Shown here piece after piece: positions 36,218 through 45,403 of a DNA stretch of 64,000 nucleotides; within the stretch, counting starts at the first letter, position 1, and each line of letters starts with the position of its first letter. This DNA comes from an uncultured Lachnospiraceae bacterium (GTDB lineage Bacteria > Bacillota > Clostridia > Lachnospirales > Lachnospiraceae). The position numbers and the translations under genes were made by a program. The stretch is taken from contig CACYNO010000002.1 of assembly GCA_902775895.1 (NCBI GenBank), positions 170,915 through 234,914 of the forward strand, in the 5' to 3' direction. Below the pieces are notes generated by a model. It did no database searches and was not told where the DNA came from. It saw nothing but the letters and a program-made list of their open reading frames with translations.

Positions 36218-36245
36218 ATTATAGCATTTTAATTTTATAAGTCAA
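36218..36245 (-). promoter_or_regulatory. Promoter of antitoxin RNA 2
   Basis: On the minus strand TTGACT (36245-36240), 16-bp spacer, TATAAT (36223-36218). Confidence 0.85.
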
Positions 36246-36306
36246 CGGTGACACTTTATGCTATTATAATCGGAGTAGAAAAAAATGCTTCGGAAGGGAG
36301 GAGACC

Positions 36307-38091
36307 ATGAAGATAGCAGCGGTTACGCCGAAGATACATTTGGGAGATTGTGAGTACAATGCCGGCAGGATAGCAGAGTATGCTGAAAAAGCGGCAGCAG
36401 AGGGCTGCAGGCTGGTGGTGTTTCCGGAGCTTGTGCTTACGGGCAGCACCTGCGGTGATATTCCGGGAAATGCCGACTTTGAAAAAGCCGCGGCGACGGC
36501 TTTGGAGAAGATACGGGAAGAGACGGCGGAGTTAAAGAACCTGGCCATAGTTTTTGGTGCACCGTTTTATCGGGAAAGGACAGGTGCTGAGGACAAAGCC
36601 CAAAAGGAAGATGCGGGTGCAGTCGCTAAGGGCGACGTTCCGCGCAAAGGAAAAAGCTACAGGAGCGGCATAGTTCTCATAAAAAATGGTGACCTGCGAT
36701 ATGTAAACGAAGGTGACCTCGTAGAGATCGACGGAAAAAAGATGTATTTCATCACGGGTCCGGCTAATCTGAAAAATAAAGCGGAACTCATAGAGGTTGA
36801 CGGCATATCGGACCCTGCCGGCGTGGAAGACAAAAAAGCAGATATCATCCTGTGGATGTGCAATCTTGAGCACCATGCAGGAAGCCTGTGTGAATACTTT
36901 CAAAAATTAAAAGATTTATCAAAAGAGACCTCTGCAGATGTGATATGCGTCTCCTCAGGAGAAGGTGAGTCCACGGATGAGTGCGTCTACAGCGGCCTTA
37001 AAGCCTGTGTCTGCGGGGATGAGATCATGGATCACTCTGAAAAGACAGGCATGTGCGTATTTGATACGGAAGACAGGGAGCAGGTGCATTTTCCTTCATA
37101 TAAGGAAGGAAACGATGGATTCCTTCCCGAAGATGAGGATGCCCGGGAGCATTTCTGCCTGGACATTCTGAGTATTCAGGCGAAGGCCCTGGCGGGGCGC
37201 CTGGATTTTCTGAATATGAAGAAGTGCATAATAGGTCTCTCCGGCGGTCTTGATTCCACCCTTGCCCTGGTGGCGGCGGTAAATGCCTTTGACAGGCCGG
37301 GGATTGACCGGAAGGGGATCATCTGTGTAACAATGCCCGGCTTCGGGACGGGAAGTGTCACTAAAAACAACGCCCGCCGTCTTGCGGAAGCCTTTGGCGT
37401 TACCCTGCGGGAGATCGATATAAAAGAGCAGACGGCACTGCATCTGAGAAGTATCGGCCAGCCCGAAAATGACGGGGCATTTGTAAGTGACGTTACCTTT
37501 GAAAATGCCCAGGCAAGAGTGCGCACCATGATACTTATGAATATAGCAAATATGGAAAACTCCATTGTTATAGGGACAGGTGACATGTCGGAGCTTGCCT
37601 TGGGCTGGTGCACATACAACGGAGATCATATGTCTATGTATTCCGTAAATTCGGGAGTGCCTAAGACTGCAATAGCGCCGGTTCTCAGGACATACGCAAA
37701 AAAAATAGCACAGCCCGGGGAGAGGGGACTTTTAAGCGAAATCTTTGAAAGCATTATCGGAACTCCCGTAAGTCCGGAGCTCCTGCCCACGGATGAAAAG
37801 GGCGAGGTGGTTCAAAAGACAGAGGACAGTCTGGGACCGTATGATCTGCACGACTATTTCCTGTATATGTTTCTGAAAGAGGATCATACGACGGAAGAAA
37901 TATACGAAAGATGTGCGGAAAAGTTCAAAGGTATCTACGATAAGGATCTTATCTTAAAAACCCTGAATACATTTAAAAAGAGATTCTTCACCCAGCAGTT
38001 TAAACGCTCGTGCCTGCCGGTGGGGACAAAAGTTCTGGAACACAGCTTATCACCCAGAAGCGGATTTTTGATGGCGAGTGATATGTGGTGA
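36307..38091 (+). CDS. nadE: NAD+ synthetase with a degenerate glutaminase domain
   Basis: The 594-residue protein converts deamido-NAD to NAD+. The C-terminal synthetase domain (~290-594) is intact: GLSGGLDSTLALV P-loop, QARVRTMILMNIAN, GTGDMSELALGWCTYNGDHMSMY. The N-terminal nitrilase domain is eroded: the Glu (FPELVLTGSTCGD) remains, but the Lys motif (usually PKTFLPNY) aligns with NEGDLVE, and the Cys motif (usually EICEDVW) aligns with ELIEVDG. The downstream landmark GEGESTDECVYSG keeps the alignment in register. The protein is ~45 residues shorter than usual. It probably uses free ammonia. ATG follows GGAGGAGACC. Confidence 0.9.
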   Translation: MKIAAVTPKIHLGDCEYNAGRIAEYAEKAAAEGCRLVVFPELVLTGSTCGDIPGNADFEKAAATALEKIREETAELKNLAIVFGAPFYRERTGAEDKAQKEDAGAVAKGDVPRKGKSYRSGIVLIKNGDLRYVNEGDLVEIDGKKMYFITGPANLKNKAELIEVDGISDPAGVEDKKADIILWMCNLEHHAGSLCEYFQKLKDLSKETSADVICVSSGEGESTDECVYSGLKACVCGDEIMDHSEKTGMCVFDTEDREQVHFPSYKEGNDGFLPEDEDAREHFCLDILSIQAKALAGRLDFLNMKKCIIGLSGGLDSTLALVAAVNAFDRPGIDRKGIICVTMPGFGTGSVTKNNARRLAEAFGVTLREIDIKEQTALHLRSIGQPENDGAFVSDVTFENAQARVRTMILMNIANMENSIVIGTGDMSELALGWCTYNGDHMSMYSVNSGVPKTAIAPVLRTYAKKIAQPGERGLLSEIFESIIGTPVSPELLPTDEKGEVVQKTEDSLGPYDLHDYFLYMFLKEDHTTEEIYERCAEKFKGIYDKDLILKTLNTFKKRFFTQQFKRSCLPVGTKVLEHSLSPRSGFLMASDMW

Positions 38092-38135
38092 CAGGAGGAT
38101 GGATCTTTTTGTTATCAAAAAAACATGGAGAAAAA

Positions 38136-40769
38136 ATGAGAAGTTTGTCTGAAAAAAGAAGAAGGTCGATAACTGGAAATATATTTAATTTTATCCTGCC
38201 GGCAATCATTGTTTTTATCATCATTTTTTTTGTATTTTTTCTTTTGAGAATCGCACCTTTCGGGGGAAATACCCTTGCTATCGAAGATTCATTTATTCAG
38301 TATCTGGATTTTTTTGGTTTTTATAAAGATTTCCTTAATGGTGATAACAGCATCATATACAGTTTTTCAAATTACCTCGGAGGCAGTACCATCGGAGTTT
38401 TTGCGTATTATCTTGCTTCTCCGGTAAATTTTCTTATTGCTTTTTTTGATAAAGATAATATGGTTATCTTCTATCATTTGGCGTTGGCAGTAAAACTCAG
38501 CTTATGTGCAGGTACTTTTTCAGTTTTTCTTAAAGGAAGATTTCAGGGCAGGATCGGTCTTTTAATGTCATGTTTGTTGTCGGTATCTTATGCGCTGATG
38601 AATTATGATCTTGTTCAGTCGAGAAATATAATGTGGCTGGACGGAGTTTTTATGCTGCCGCTTATCATGCTGGGAATGTACAAGATCATCAACGGAAAAT
38701 CCATAGTTTGGTTTAGTGTTCCCCTGGCACTTTCAATGATCTTTAACTGGTATACCGGTGGCATAAATATTATTTTCAGCATGATCTGGTTTGTTTTTGA
38801 GTTGATCATTTGCAGAAAAAAAGAAGAGAATTGGCCTAAATATACATTTCTGAACATAATTAAATATATATACTCACTTATCGCCGGAGTTTTAATAAGT
38901 TTGTTGCTCATGCTCCCGGTGATCTATGATCTCAGACAGGGGAGAGGATCTGAATTTGATTGGAAAAATCTATCGCCGCTTTTTAACGGGAATCCTTTAT
39001 CTTTGATAACACGGTATTCCATTGGCGCGGAGAGTGAATTTTCAGCCTTTTCCATATACTGCGGAGCTTTTATCCTGATCTGCCTGATACTGTTTTTTAC
39101 AACACGTGTTACCAAAACAAGAAATAAGATAATCGGTGCAGTTATGCTTTTTTCGGTTGTTATAATGCTTTACTGGCAGCCGTTCTTCTTTTTGTTTTCT
39201 CTTTTAAAGAGAGTTGGCAGTTATTATTCAAGATATTCATATATAGCCGTCTTTATTTTGGTATTCATAGCAGCCTTTTACCTGGCAGATTCGATCACGA
39301 AAAAAAAGGGTGCTGTCAACGGGCGAAGTTATAAACTGTATTGGATAGTATTTGTATCCTTTTGCGCATCTTTTCTCATCCTGTCTTTTATAGGACCGGA
39401 CCGGAAAAACGAGTATGCTGTCATAACAGTGTTATTATTTGCGGTAACAGCAGTATTGTTGTTTCTGGTTACAAGATACAAACACAGGGAAAGGCTGAAA
39501 AAAACAGCACAGGTTCTGCTCGTTTGCACCGTGCTGTTTGACATGACATTAAACAGTTATATCCTGTATAAGTCCGACATGTGGCAGGCGGCTGACTACA
39601 TAAGATCATACGATTCTCATGTGGTTAAACAATTGGCTGAAATAGAAAAAGACGGGGGAAGCCTTAGCGGCTACAGGATAAATCGCACATCGGTTAGAAA
39701 CAGTCAGCGTCTTCGTAAGGAGACTGACCTGATAGAGGGAAAGTTTTATCAGGCGAACTATGACGAGGCTTTTATGTTCAATTATCATGGGATTTCAGGT
39801 TACACATCCTGTCCGGATAATGATCAGTTAGGTTTTATTTCAGCATTGGGATACAGTATATCAAGCAACTGTATTACGGTGATAAATGATACTTTGTTAC
39901 CTGCAGATTCTCTTTTGGGGGCAAGGTATATTTCAACATTTTATCCTCTGGGTGGATCAAAGGAGATTGCACATGATGATGACACCGGTTTTTTATACAA
40001 AAACGAATATGCATTTCCTTTGGCATTCAAAGTTAAAGATCATGAAATAATAAAAACGGAACAACCGGATAGTTCCGGGGCATTTGAGTATCAAAGCTTT
40101 ATATTGGGATCACTGACCGGAGTGGATGAAGGACTTTATGATGAGGTTTCCTTTACGGAAGAAAAAGAAAAAGAATCCGTCAGTTATGAACTGGATAACG
40201 TTGATAAGGATGATATAATTTACGGATATATTCCGCAGGGTGATAATAAAAGCGGTTCCGTTATGATAGGACATGATTACAGTATCAGATATTTTTGGTG
40301 GTTATCTCCGAAAATTTTCAGAGTCATACCGGAAATAAATGCTGCCGGAAATGCGGTCGTAAAAGCGGATGCAGCAGATACTGCCACATTGGGAAAAGCC
40401 GCATTTGTAAAGCTGCGAAAAGAGGTTCTCAGGGAAATGTCTGACTCTGCCAATAAAGAAAAGGCCGATAATATCGAAATGGAATCATCATCTTTTTCAT
40501 GCAATGCAGATGCCGGTGACAATGAATATCTGTTTTTATCCGTACCATATTCAAAAGGGATGAATGTGAGTGTAAACGGTAAAACAGTAAAGCCTGAACT
40601 TGTCGGAGGATGTCTGATGATCGTTCCATTAGAGAACGGTCATAACGATATCAGCGTAAGATATGTTCTTCCTTATCAGAAAGAGGGCATAATATGCGCA
40701 GTTGCGGGAGGGGCAATGATATTTGTTTACCTGTTGTGCAAATATAAAATAAAAAAAAGAAATAATTGA
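38136..40769 (+). CDS. YfhO-family polytopic membrane protein (GT-C-like)
   Basis: The 877-residue protein has a basic start, about a dozen or more transmembrane helices over the first ~530 residues, and a C-terminal extracellular beta-rich domain ending in a last helix (AVAGGAMIFVYLLCKYKIKKRNN). N-terminal GGNTLAIEDSFIQYLDFFGFYKD and LSYALMNYDLVQSRNIMWLDGV.MLPLI fit the YfhO family, whose members glycosylate lipoteichoic acid in Bacillus and Listeria. The gene is A+T-rich like the LTA-synthase-like gene. Start ATG 38136 is used (GGAG 6 nt upstream); an upstream GTG overlapping nadE is possible. A strong bidirectional terminator follows. Confidence 0.82.
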   Translation: MRSLSEKRRRSITGNIFNFILPAIIVFIIIFFVFFLLRIAPFGGNTLAIEDSFIQYLDFFGFYKDFLNGDNSIIYSFSNYLGGSTIGVFAYYLASPVNFLIAFFDKDNMVIFYHLALAVKLSLCAGTFSVFLKGRFQGRIGLLMSCLLSVSYALMNYDLVQSRNIMWLDGVFMLPLIMLGMYKIINGKSIVWFSVPLALSMIFNWYTGGINIIFSMIWFVFELIICRKKEENWPKYTFLNIIKYIYSLIAGVLISLLLMLPVIYDLRQGRGSEFDWKNLSPLFNGNPLSLITRYSIGAESEFSAFSIYCGAFILICLILFFTTRVTKTRNKIIGAVMLFSVVIMLYWQPFFFLFSLLKRVGSYYSRYSYIAVFILVFIAAFYLADSITKKKGAVNGRSYKLYWIVFVSFCASFLILSFIGPDRKNEYAVITVLLFAVTAVLLFLVTRYKHRERLKKTAQVLLVCTVLFDMTLNSYILYKSDMWQAADYIRSYDSHVVKQLAEIEKDGGSLSGYRINRTSVRNSQRLRKETDLIEGKFYQANYDEAFMFNYHGISGYTSCPDNDQLGFISALGYSISSNCITVINDTLLPADSLLGARYISTFYPLGGSKEIAHDDDTGFLYKNEYAFPLAFKVKDHEIIKTEQPDSSGAFEYQSFILGSLTGVDEGLYDEVSFTEEKEKESVSYELDNVDKDDIIYGYIPQGDNKSGSVMIGHDYSIRYFWWLSPKIFRVIPEINAAGNAVVKADAADTATLGKAAFVKLRKEVLREMSDSANKEKADNIEMESSSFSCNADAGDNEYLFLSVPYSKGMNVSVNGKTVKPELVGGCLMIVPLENGHNDISVRYVLPYQKEGIICAVAGGAMIFVYLLCKYKIKKRNN

Positions 40770-40783
40770 AAGAAATTCGAACA

Positions 40784-40820
40784 GAGGGACGGTTTTTTGC
40801 TGACAAAAAAACCGTCCCTC
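40784..40820. terminator. Bidirectional terminator between yfhO-like and SDR genes
   Basis: GAGGGACGGTTTTTT and AAAAAAACCGTCCCTC form a near-perfect stem with a ~6-nt loop; T/A tracts lie inside the stem so it works in both directions. Confidence 0.9.
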
Positions 40821-40827
40821 CGTTATC

Positions 40828-41478
40828 CTACCAGATGAAATTCGACTTCAACGCCTCTCCGTTATCCACAAGAAGCGCTTCTCCCGTCATAGATCTGTTC
40901 ACACATGCGAGAAAATAAACCCAGTCGGCTATTTCCTCCGGATACGCCCATTTATGCAAAAGCGCCTCTTCAAGAACCGCCTCGTAAAGTTCTTTACTGT
41001 CAAGTATGTGCTTATTCATGGAGGTGATTACTCCGCCGGGGCAGAGGGCATTGGCACATGCACCGTATTTTGCAAGACGCAGTGCGATATTTTTTGTATA
41101 GGCGATAAGCCCGCCTTTTGAAGCCGCATAGTGAGGAAATTCCGAACCGGTAATTCCCGATGCGGAGGCGATATTTACCACGGATCTTATCCTGCCCTGA
41201 AACGCAAAATGCTCCGTAAGAGCTATTACACCGTTAAGATTAACATTAATATCATCAACCGTCTGTGATTGTATGCCGGCACTGTTAACAAGGATCTCCA
41301 CGGCGGAAACCTCCGGATAATCCTCATTCCTGATATCATGGACCACATGAGTATATACAGGATGACTTATAACACTTTCTTTTATGTCCATACCCGTCAC
41401 TTCGTGACCTTCTTTTAAAAATTTCTCACATACGGCTTGTCCTATACCTCCGGCAGAGCCGGTAACAAGTATCTTCAT
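40828..41478 (-). CDS. Short-chain dehydrogenase/reductase
   Basis: The 216-residue classical SDR has TGSAGGIG (residues ~6-13), NSAG (~65; NNAG variant), catalytic Ser in NIASASG and YAASK (Tyr/Lys), then PGGV. It is short for the family (~250), lacking part of the substrate-binding region. Substrate unknown. It overlaps the stop of the queuosine-precursor transporter by 4 nt, so the two are translated together under the preQ1 riboswitch. No other queuosine-synthesis gene is adjacent. Confidence 0.85.
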   Translation of the reverse strand: MKILVTGSAGGIGQAVCEKFLKEGHEVTGMDIKESVISHPVYTHVVHDIRNEDYPEVSAVEILVNSAGIQSQTVDDINVNLNGVIALTEHFAFQGRIRSVVNIASASGITGSEFPHYAASKGGLIAYTKNIALRLAKYGACANALCPGGVITSMNKHILDSKELYEAVLEEALLHKWAYPEEIADWVYFLACVNRSMTGEALLVDNGEALKSNFIW

Positions 41479-42236
41479 TTCTTTCCTCCTGCTTCTTTTA
41501 AATAGATCATATATTTTTCGCCTACATTATTATCTTCCCAGTTTTTAGCCACTCTGTATCCGATGGGGGAAAATACGATCTCACACAGCAGTTCTGCTAC
41601 CGCTCCCGTAAGTGCACACATCAGGCACTGGGTGGTGGTCCAGCCGAAGAATATTCTTGATACCATGAATGCAAATATAAGATTATCGGCAAACTGTCCC
41701 ACAAAGGTCGATACATACGAGCGGAGGACAAATTTTCCGAAGCCTCCTTTTGCATTGTCTCCCGAAGCCCGGCCTATGAGCCAGTTCAGTTCGTTATTGA
41801 TAACGGATGAGGCTATGAATGCAACGGAAGAACCCAGAAGTACATACCAGGTGCCCCGGAAGGTATGGTCCAGGGCATAATTAATGACAGTCGATGACGT
41901 GCCCGACTCATCAAAAGATTCTCCCCATTCTCCCGGTATAAAACTTGCCGCCAGGAACATGACCGCCATAAAAAGATTTACTATTAGTGCAATGAATGAC
42001 AGCAGGATGGCTGCTCTCGGTCCGAAATGTTTCGTTACCATATCCATTACAAGAAAAGCAAGCCATGAAAAAATTATCCCGCAATCCAGGGCGAGCCAGT
42101 CCACGGGAAGGGCAATACTCTTATTTGCCAACAGGTTCATGGCAACTACTGATAACACAAAAAAAACGGTGACGATGCCGGGAATACTTCTCCACAGAAG
42201 CACGGCCTCTTTGAAAATGTTAGTACGGTTATTCAT
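41475..42236 (-). CDS. yhhQ: VUT/YhhQ-family queuosine precursor transporter
   Basis: The 253-residue membrane protein has about six helices (IVTVFFVLSVVAMNLLAN, CGIIFSWLAFLVMDMVTKHFG, AILLSFIALIVNLFMAVMFLAASF, and others) and the family landmarks AFIASSVINNELNW and FVLRSYVSTFVGQFADNLIF. YhhQ proteins import preQ0/preQ1 or queuine. The leader carries a preQ1-I riboswitch-like pseudoknot, which supports this substrate independently. tgt, the tRNA-guanine transglycosylase, is 3 kb away on the other strand. Confidence 0.9.
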   Translation of the reverse strand: MNNRTNIFKEAVLLWRSIPGIVTVFFVLSVVAMNLLANKSIALPVDWLALDCGIIFSWLAFLVMDMVTKHFGPRAAILLSFIALIVNLFMAVMFLAASFIPGEWGESFDESGTSSTVINYALDHTFRGTWYVLLGSSVAFIASSVINNELNWLIGRASGDNAKGGFGKFVLRSYVSTFVGQFADNLIFAFMVSRIFFGWTTTQCLMCALTGAVAELLCEIVFSPIGYRVAKNWEDNNVGEKYMIYLKEAGGKK

Positions 42237-42246
42237 TTTTATACAT

Positions 42247-42295
42247 CCTTGTTTTGTTTTGAATTAGAAGATGGTTGAGCAAGGAAACACCTTCT
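42247..42295 (-). promoter_or_regulatory. preQ1-I riboswitch (translational type)
   Basis: On the minus strand an 8-bp P1 stem (AGAAGGTG, 42295-42288, with CATCTTCT, 42273-42266) encloses a loop containing CCTTG and ending CAAC; an A-rich tail ending ACAAAACAAGG follows. CCTTG in the loop can pair with CAAGG in the tail, an H-type pseudoknot, and CAAGG is also the ribosome binding site of the transporter. The tail closely resembles the Thermoanaerobacter preQ1-I riboswitch. Ligand binding should hide the ribosome binding site. Confidence 0.8.
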
Positions 42296-42313
42296 GAATG
42301 ATAATGTCACACG

Positions 42314-42342
42314 ATTATACACTATATGCCGGAAGCATGCAA
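42314..42342 (-). promoter_or_regulatory. Promoter of the preQ1 riboswitch operon
   Basis: On the minus strand TTGCAT (42342-42337), 17-bp spacer, TATAAT (42319-42314); start predicted near 42307, just before the aptamer. Confidence 0.8.
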
Positions 42343-42445
42343 AGTTTATACTTTTTTTCTTATTTATCCCGTACTGCTTAATAAATGCCTGCTACTTTTG
42401 TGATATAGTAACATGTAATATTTAATGTATTAATTTGGTGGGATA

Positions 42446-44206
42446 ATGGGTAGAGTTATAGGAATTGATTTGGGGACTACCAACAGCTGTGTGGCGGTTC
42501 TTGAGGGCGATTCGGCCACGGTTATTACTAATCGAGAAGGATACAGGACAACCCCTTCGGTTGTTTCATTTCATAAAGACGGAAAGATAGAGACGGGAGC
42601 TGCCGCCAAGAGGCAGGGAGCATTGAATCCCGACAGGACAAGCTTTTCCATCAAGAGAAAGATGGGAAGCGATTACCGGATGAAGGTGGGCGGCAGGAGC
42701 TACTCACCTCAGGAGATATCGGCGTTTATCTTAAGAAAGTTAAAAAAAGATGCCGAGGAGTTTACGGGTGAGAGTATTACCGATGCCGTGATCACGGTGC
42801 CGGCTTATTTTAGCGATGCCCAGAGGCAGGCCACAAAGGATGCGGGGCGTATCGCAGGGTTGAATGTTCTCCGTATCATAAACGAGCCTACGGCGGCGGC
42901 CCTTGCATACGGGCTTGATAATGCCGATCCCCAGAAGATACTTGTTTATGATCTGGGGGGCGGTACCTTTGATGTCTCTCTTATCGAGATAGGAGAGGGC
43001 GTTATCGAAGTGCTTGCCACCTCCGGGGATAACTATCTCGGGGGAGACGATTTTGACGAAAGAGTTGCTGAGTTTATAGCAGACAACATAAAGAAGCAGC
43101 ACGGAATCAATCTTAAAAAAGATGTGGTAGCCATGCATCGTATAAAGGAAGAGGCTGAGCGTGTAAAAAAAGAACTCTCCAGTGCCATGTCTGCAAATGT
43201 AAACCTTCCCTTTATTGCAAAGACAAAGGAAGGCCCGGTCTCATTTGAGATGGAGTTTACAAGAAATGAGTTTGACAGGCTGACTAAAGACCTGGTGGAC
43301 CGTACCATCGTCCCGGTGGAGAACGCCTTAAATGATGCCGGTGTAAAAAAAGAGGAGATTTCAAAGGTGATCCTGGTGGGAGGCTCCACAAGGATCCCGG
43401 CGGTACAGGATAAGATCAGATCTATCATGGGCAAAGAACCCTCAAGAAGCTTAAACCCCGACGAGTGCGTGGCACTGGGAGCGGCCATTCAGGGCGGTAA
43501 GCTGGGAGGAATGTTGTATCCCGGTTCACCTGCGGACCAGATAGTGCTTATGGATGTTACGCCCCTTTCTCTTTCCATCGAGACGGTGGGTGGTATATCA
43601 AGTGTCCTTATCGAGAGGAACACAACTATCCCCACCAGGCAATCCAAGATATTCACTACGGCCATGAACTTCCAGCCGGCGGTGGATGTAAGGGTGTTCC
43701 AGGGTGAGAGGAGATTTACAAAGGACAACAAGCTTCTGGGCAACTTCAGGCTTTCCGGTATAAAGAGAGCACCTGCCGGGGTGCCCCAGATAGAGGTTAC
43801 TTTTGACATAGACGTAAACGGAATAGTGAACGTTTCCGCTAAGGACCTGGGAACGGGAAACGAGCAGTCCATAACCATCACTTCATCCTCCAATCTTTCC
43901 GAGGAAGAGATCCAAAAGGCCATCTGGAAAGCAAGAGCCTTTGAAAACGAAGACGGAGAGAAGTTCAGCCTCACCGATGAGAAACGTAAAGCGGAAGGTC
44001 TGGTAAAAAGGGCGGAAGCGCTTCTTATAGAGCATAAGGACGATTGGGACAAATCAAAGAAAAAAGAGATCAAAGACGAGATCAGTCGTTTGAAAAGGAC
44101 ACTCTTTAAGCATAAGCTTTTCAAGAATAATGAAGAGGCTGCCAGCAACGTAAGGAACTCCCAGCAGGGATTGAAAGCTCTTCTTGAAAGCCATAAAAAA
44201 GAGTGA
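42446..44206 (+). CDS. dnaK: DnaK-type Hsp70 chaperone, short solitary form
   Basis: The 586-residue Hsp70 has the three actin-fold signatures ([42 protein letters not shown]), an intact substrate-binding beta-domain ([11 protein letters not shown]...RNTTIPT) and a truncated, highly charged lid without the usual G-rich end ending in EEVD-like residues. Normal DnaK is ~610-640 residues. No hrcA, grpE or dnaJ flank it and no CIRCE element (TTAGCACTC-N9-GAGTGCTAA) is visible upstream, so it is probably a second paralogue or is displaced from its operon. ATG follows GGTGGGATA. Confidence 0.93.
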   Translation: MGRVIGIDLGTTNSCVAVLEGDSATVITNREGYRTTPSVVSFHKDGKIETGAAAKRQGALNPDRTSFSIKRKMGSDYRMKVGGRSYSPQEISAFILRKLKKDAEEFTGESITDAVITVPAYFSDAQRQATKDAGRIAGLNVLRIINEPTAAALAYGLDNADPQKILVYDLGGGTFDVSLIEIGEGVIEVLATSGDNYLGGDDFDERVAEFIADNIKKQHGINLKKDVVAMHRIKEEAERVKKELSSAMSANVNLPFIAKTKEGPVSFEMEFTRNEFDRLTKDLVDRTIVPVENALNDAGVKKEEISKVILVGGSTRIPAVQDKIRSIMGKEPSRSLNPDECVALGAAIQGGKLGGMLYPGSPADQIVLMDVTPLSLSIETVGGISSVLIERNTTIPTRQSKIFTTAMNFQPAVDVRVFQGERRFTKDNKLLGNFRLSGIKRAPAGVPQIEVTFDIDVNGIVNVSAKDLGTGNEQSITITSSSNLSEEEIQKAIWKARAFENEDGEKFSLTDEKRKAEGLVKRAEALLIEHKDDWDKSKKKEIKDEISRLKRTLFKHKLFKNNEEAASNVRNSQQGLKALLESHKKE

Positions 44207-44226
44207 TAGTATAATAAAAGTTACTT

Positions 44227-44259
44227 TAAAGCGGAGCAAAAAGTGCACCGCTTTTTTTA
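44227..44259 (+). terminator. Hairpin between dnaK and aroC
   Basis: AAAGCGG pairs with CCGCTTT and seven T follow. A TATAAT at about 44209-44214 precedes it and aroC starts only 28 nt after it, so it may act as an aroC attenuator as well as the dnaK terminator. Confidence 0.7.
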
Positions 44260-44287
44260 AAAAAATTTTCAGTTCAGGAGTGAGTCT

Positions 44288-45403
44288 ATGGCAGGATCCG
44301 TTTACGGCAGGCATTTTGTTATATCCACATGGGGTGAGTCCCACGGCGACACTGTAGGTGTGGTGGTGGACGGTGTTCCGGCGGGGCTTTCATTATGCGA
44401 AGAAGACATTCAAATTCAGCTGGATAAAAGAAAACCCGGGCAGTCCGAGTTTACCACCGCAAGAAATGAAGCAGACAGAGTGCGCATCATGTCCGGGGTT
44501 TTTGAAGGAGTGACCACAGGAACTCCCATTGCCATGATGGTGGAAAACGGGGATCATCATTCTGCTGATTACAGTAACATCAAAGACATATACAGACCGG
44601 GTCACGCGGACTTCACCTTTGATAAGAAGTTCGGCATAAGGGACTACCGGGGCGGCGGCAGGTCATCGGGGCGTGAGACTCTGGGGCGTGTGGCTGCCGG
44701 TGCCATAGCATTAAAGATATTAGGTGAGCTTGGGATAAGCGTTGAGGCTTACGCCTGTGCCATCGGATGCATAGAAGTCTCAAAAGAAAACTTCGACATA
44801 AAAGAAAAATACAATAACCCTTTATGTATGCCGGATAAAGAAGCGGCCGGGAAGGCACAGGAGTATGTAAAGGGGCTGATGGAAAAAGGGGATTCGGCCG
44901 GTGGCATTATCGAATGTGTCATAAAGGGGCTTAAATCCGGTGTGGGAGAGCCTGTTTTTGACAAGCTTGATGCCTGTCTTGCAAAGGCAGTTTTTTCCAT
45001 AGGTGCCGTAAAGGGTTTTGAGATAGGGGCAGGCTTTAAAGCGGCGTCCATGAGCGGGTCAGAGAATAATGACGGGTTTACAGCCGAAAATGGTGAGATC
45101 AGAAAGACAACCAACAATTCAGGTGGAGTTCTTGGAGGGATGTCAGATGGCAGTGATATCGTATTTAGGGCAGCGGTAAAGCCCACGCCTTCTATTTCCT
45201 GCACGCAAAAAACCGTGACCAAAGGCGGGGAAGAGACGGATATCAATATCAGGGGGCGTCATGATCCGCTTATCGTGCCGAGGGCGGTGGTTGTGGTGGA
45301 GTCCATGGCGGCGGTTACGCTGGTGGATCTTCTTTTTGAAGATATGAAGTCGACAATGGATCATGTTAGGGAATTATATGTACGAGATAATAAGCAGAGA
45401 TAA
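44288..45403 (+). CDS. aroC: Chorismate synthase
   Basis: The 371-residue FMN-dependent enzyme makes chorismate from EPSP, the last common step of aromatic synthesis. GRHFVISTWGESHGDTVGVVVDG, RPGHADFTFDKKFGIRDYRGGGRSSGRETLGRVAAGA, and the C-terminal GRHDPLIVPRAVVVVESMAAV are diagnostic. ATG follows CAGGAGTGAGTCT. Its 3' end overlaps tgt by 26 nt, so the two are coupled. Confidence 0.96.
   Translation: MAGSVYGRHFVISTWGESHGDTVGVVVDGVPAGLSLCEEDIQIQLDKRKPGQSEFTTARNEADRVRIMSGVFEGVTTGTPIAMMVENGDHHSADYSNIKDIYRPGHADFTFDKKFGIRDYRGGGRSSGRETLGRVAAGAIALKILGELGISVEAYACAIGCIEVSKENFDIKEKYNNPLCMPDKEAAGKAQEYVKGLMEKGDSAGGIIECVIKGLKSGVGEPVFDKLDACLAKAVFSIGAVKGFEIGAGFKAASMSGSENNDGFTAENGEIRKTTNNSGGVLGGMSDGSDIVFRAAVKPTPSISCTQKTVTKGGEETDINIRGRHDPLIVPRAVVVVESMAAVTLVDLLFEDMKSTMDHVRELYVRDNKQR

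Noticed and set aside
42340-42445. CIRCE heat-shock operator before dnaK
   Set aside because: No TTAGCACTC / GAGTGCTAA inverted repeat could be found.
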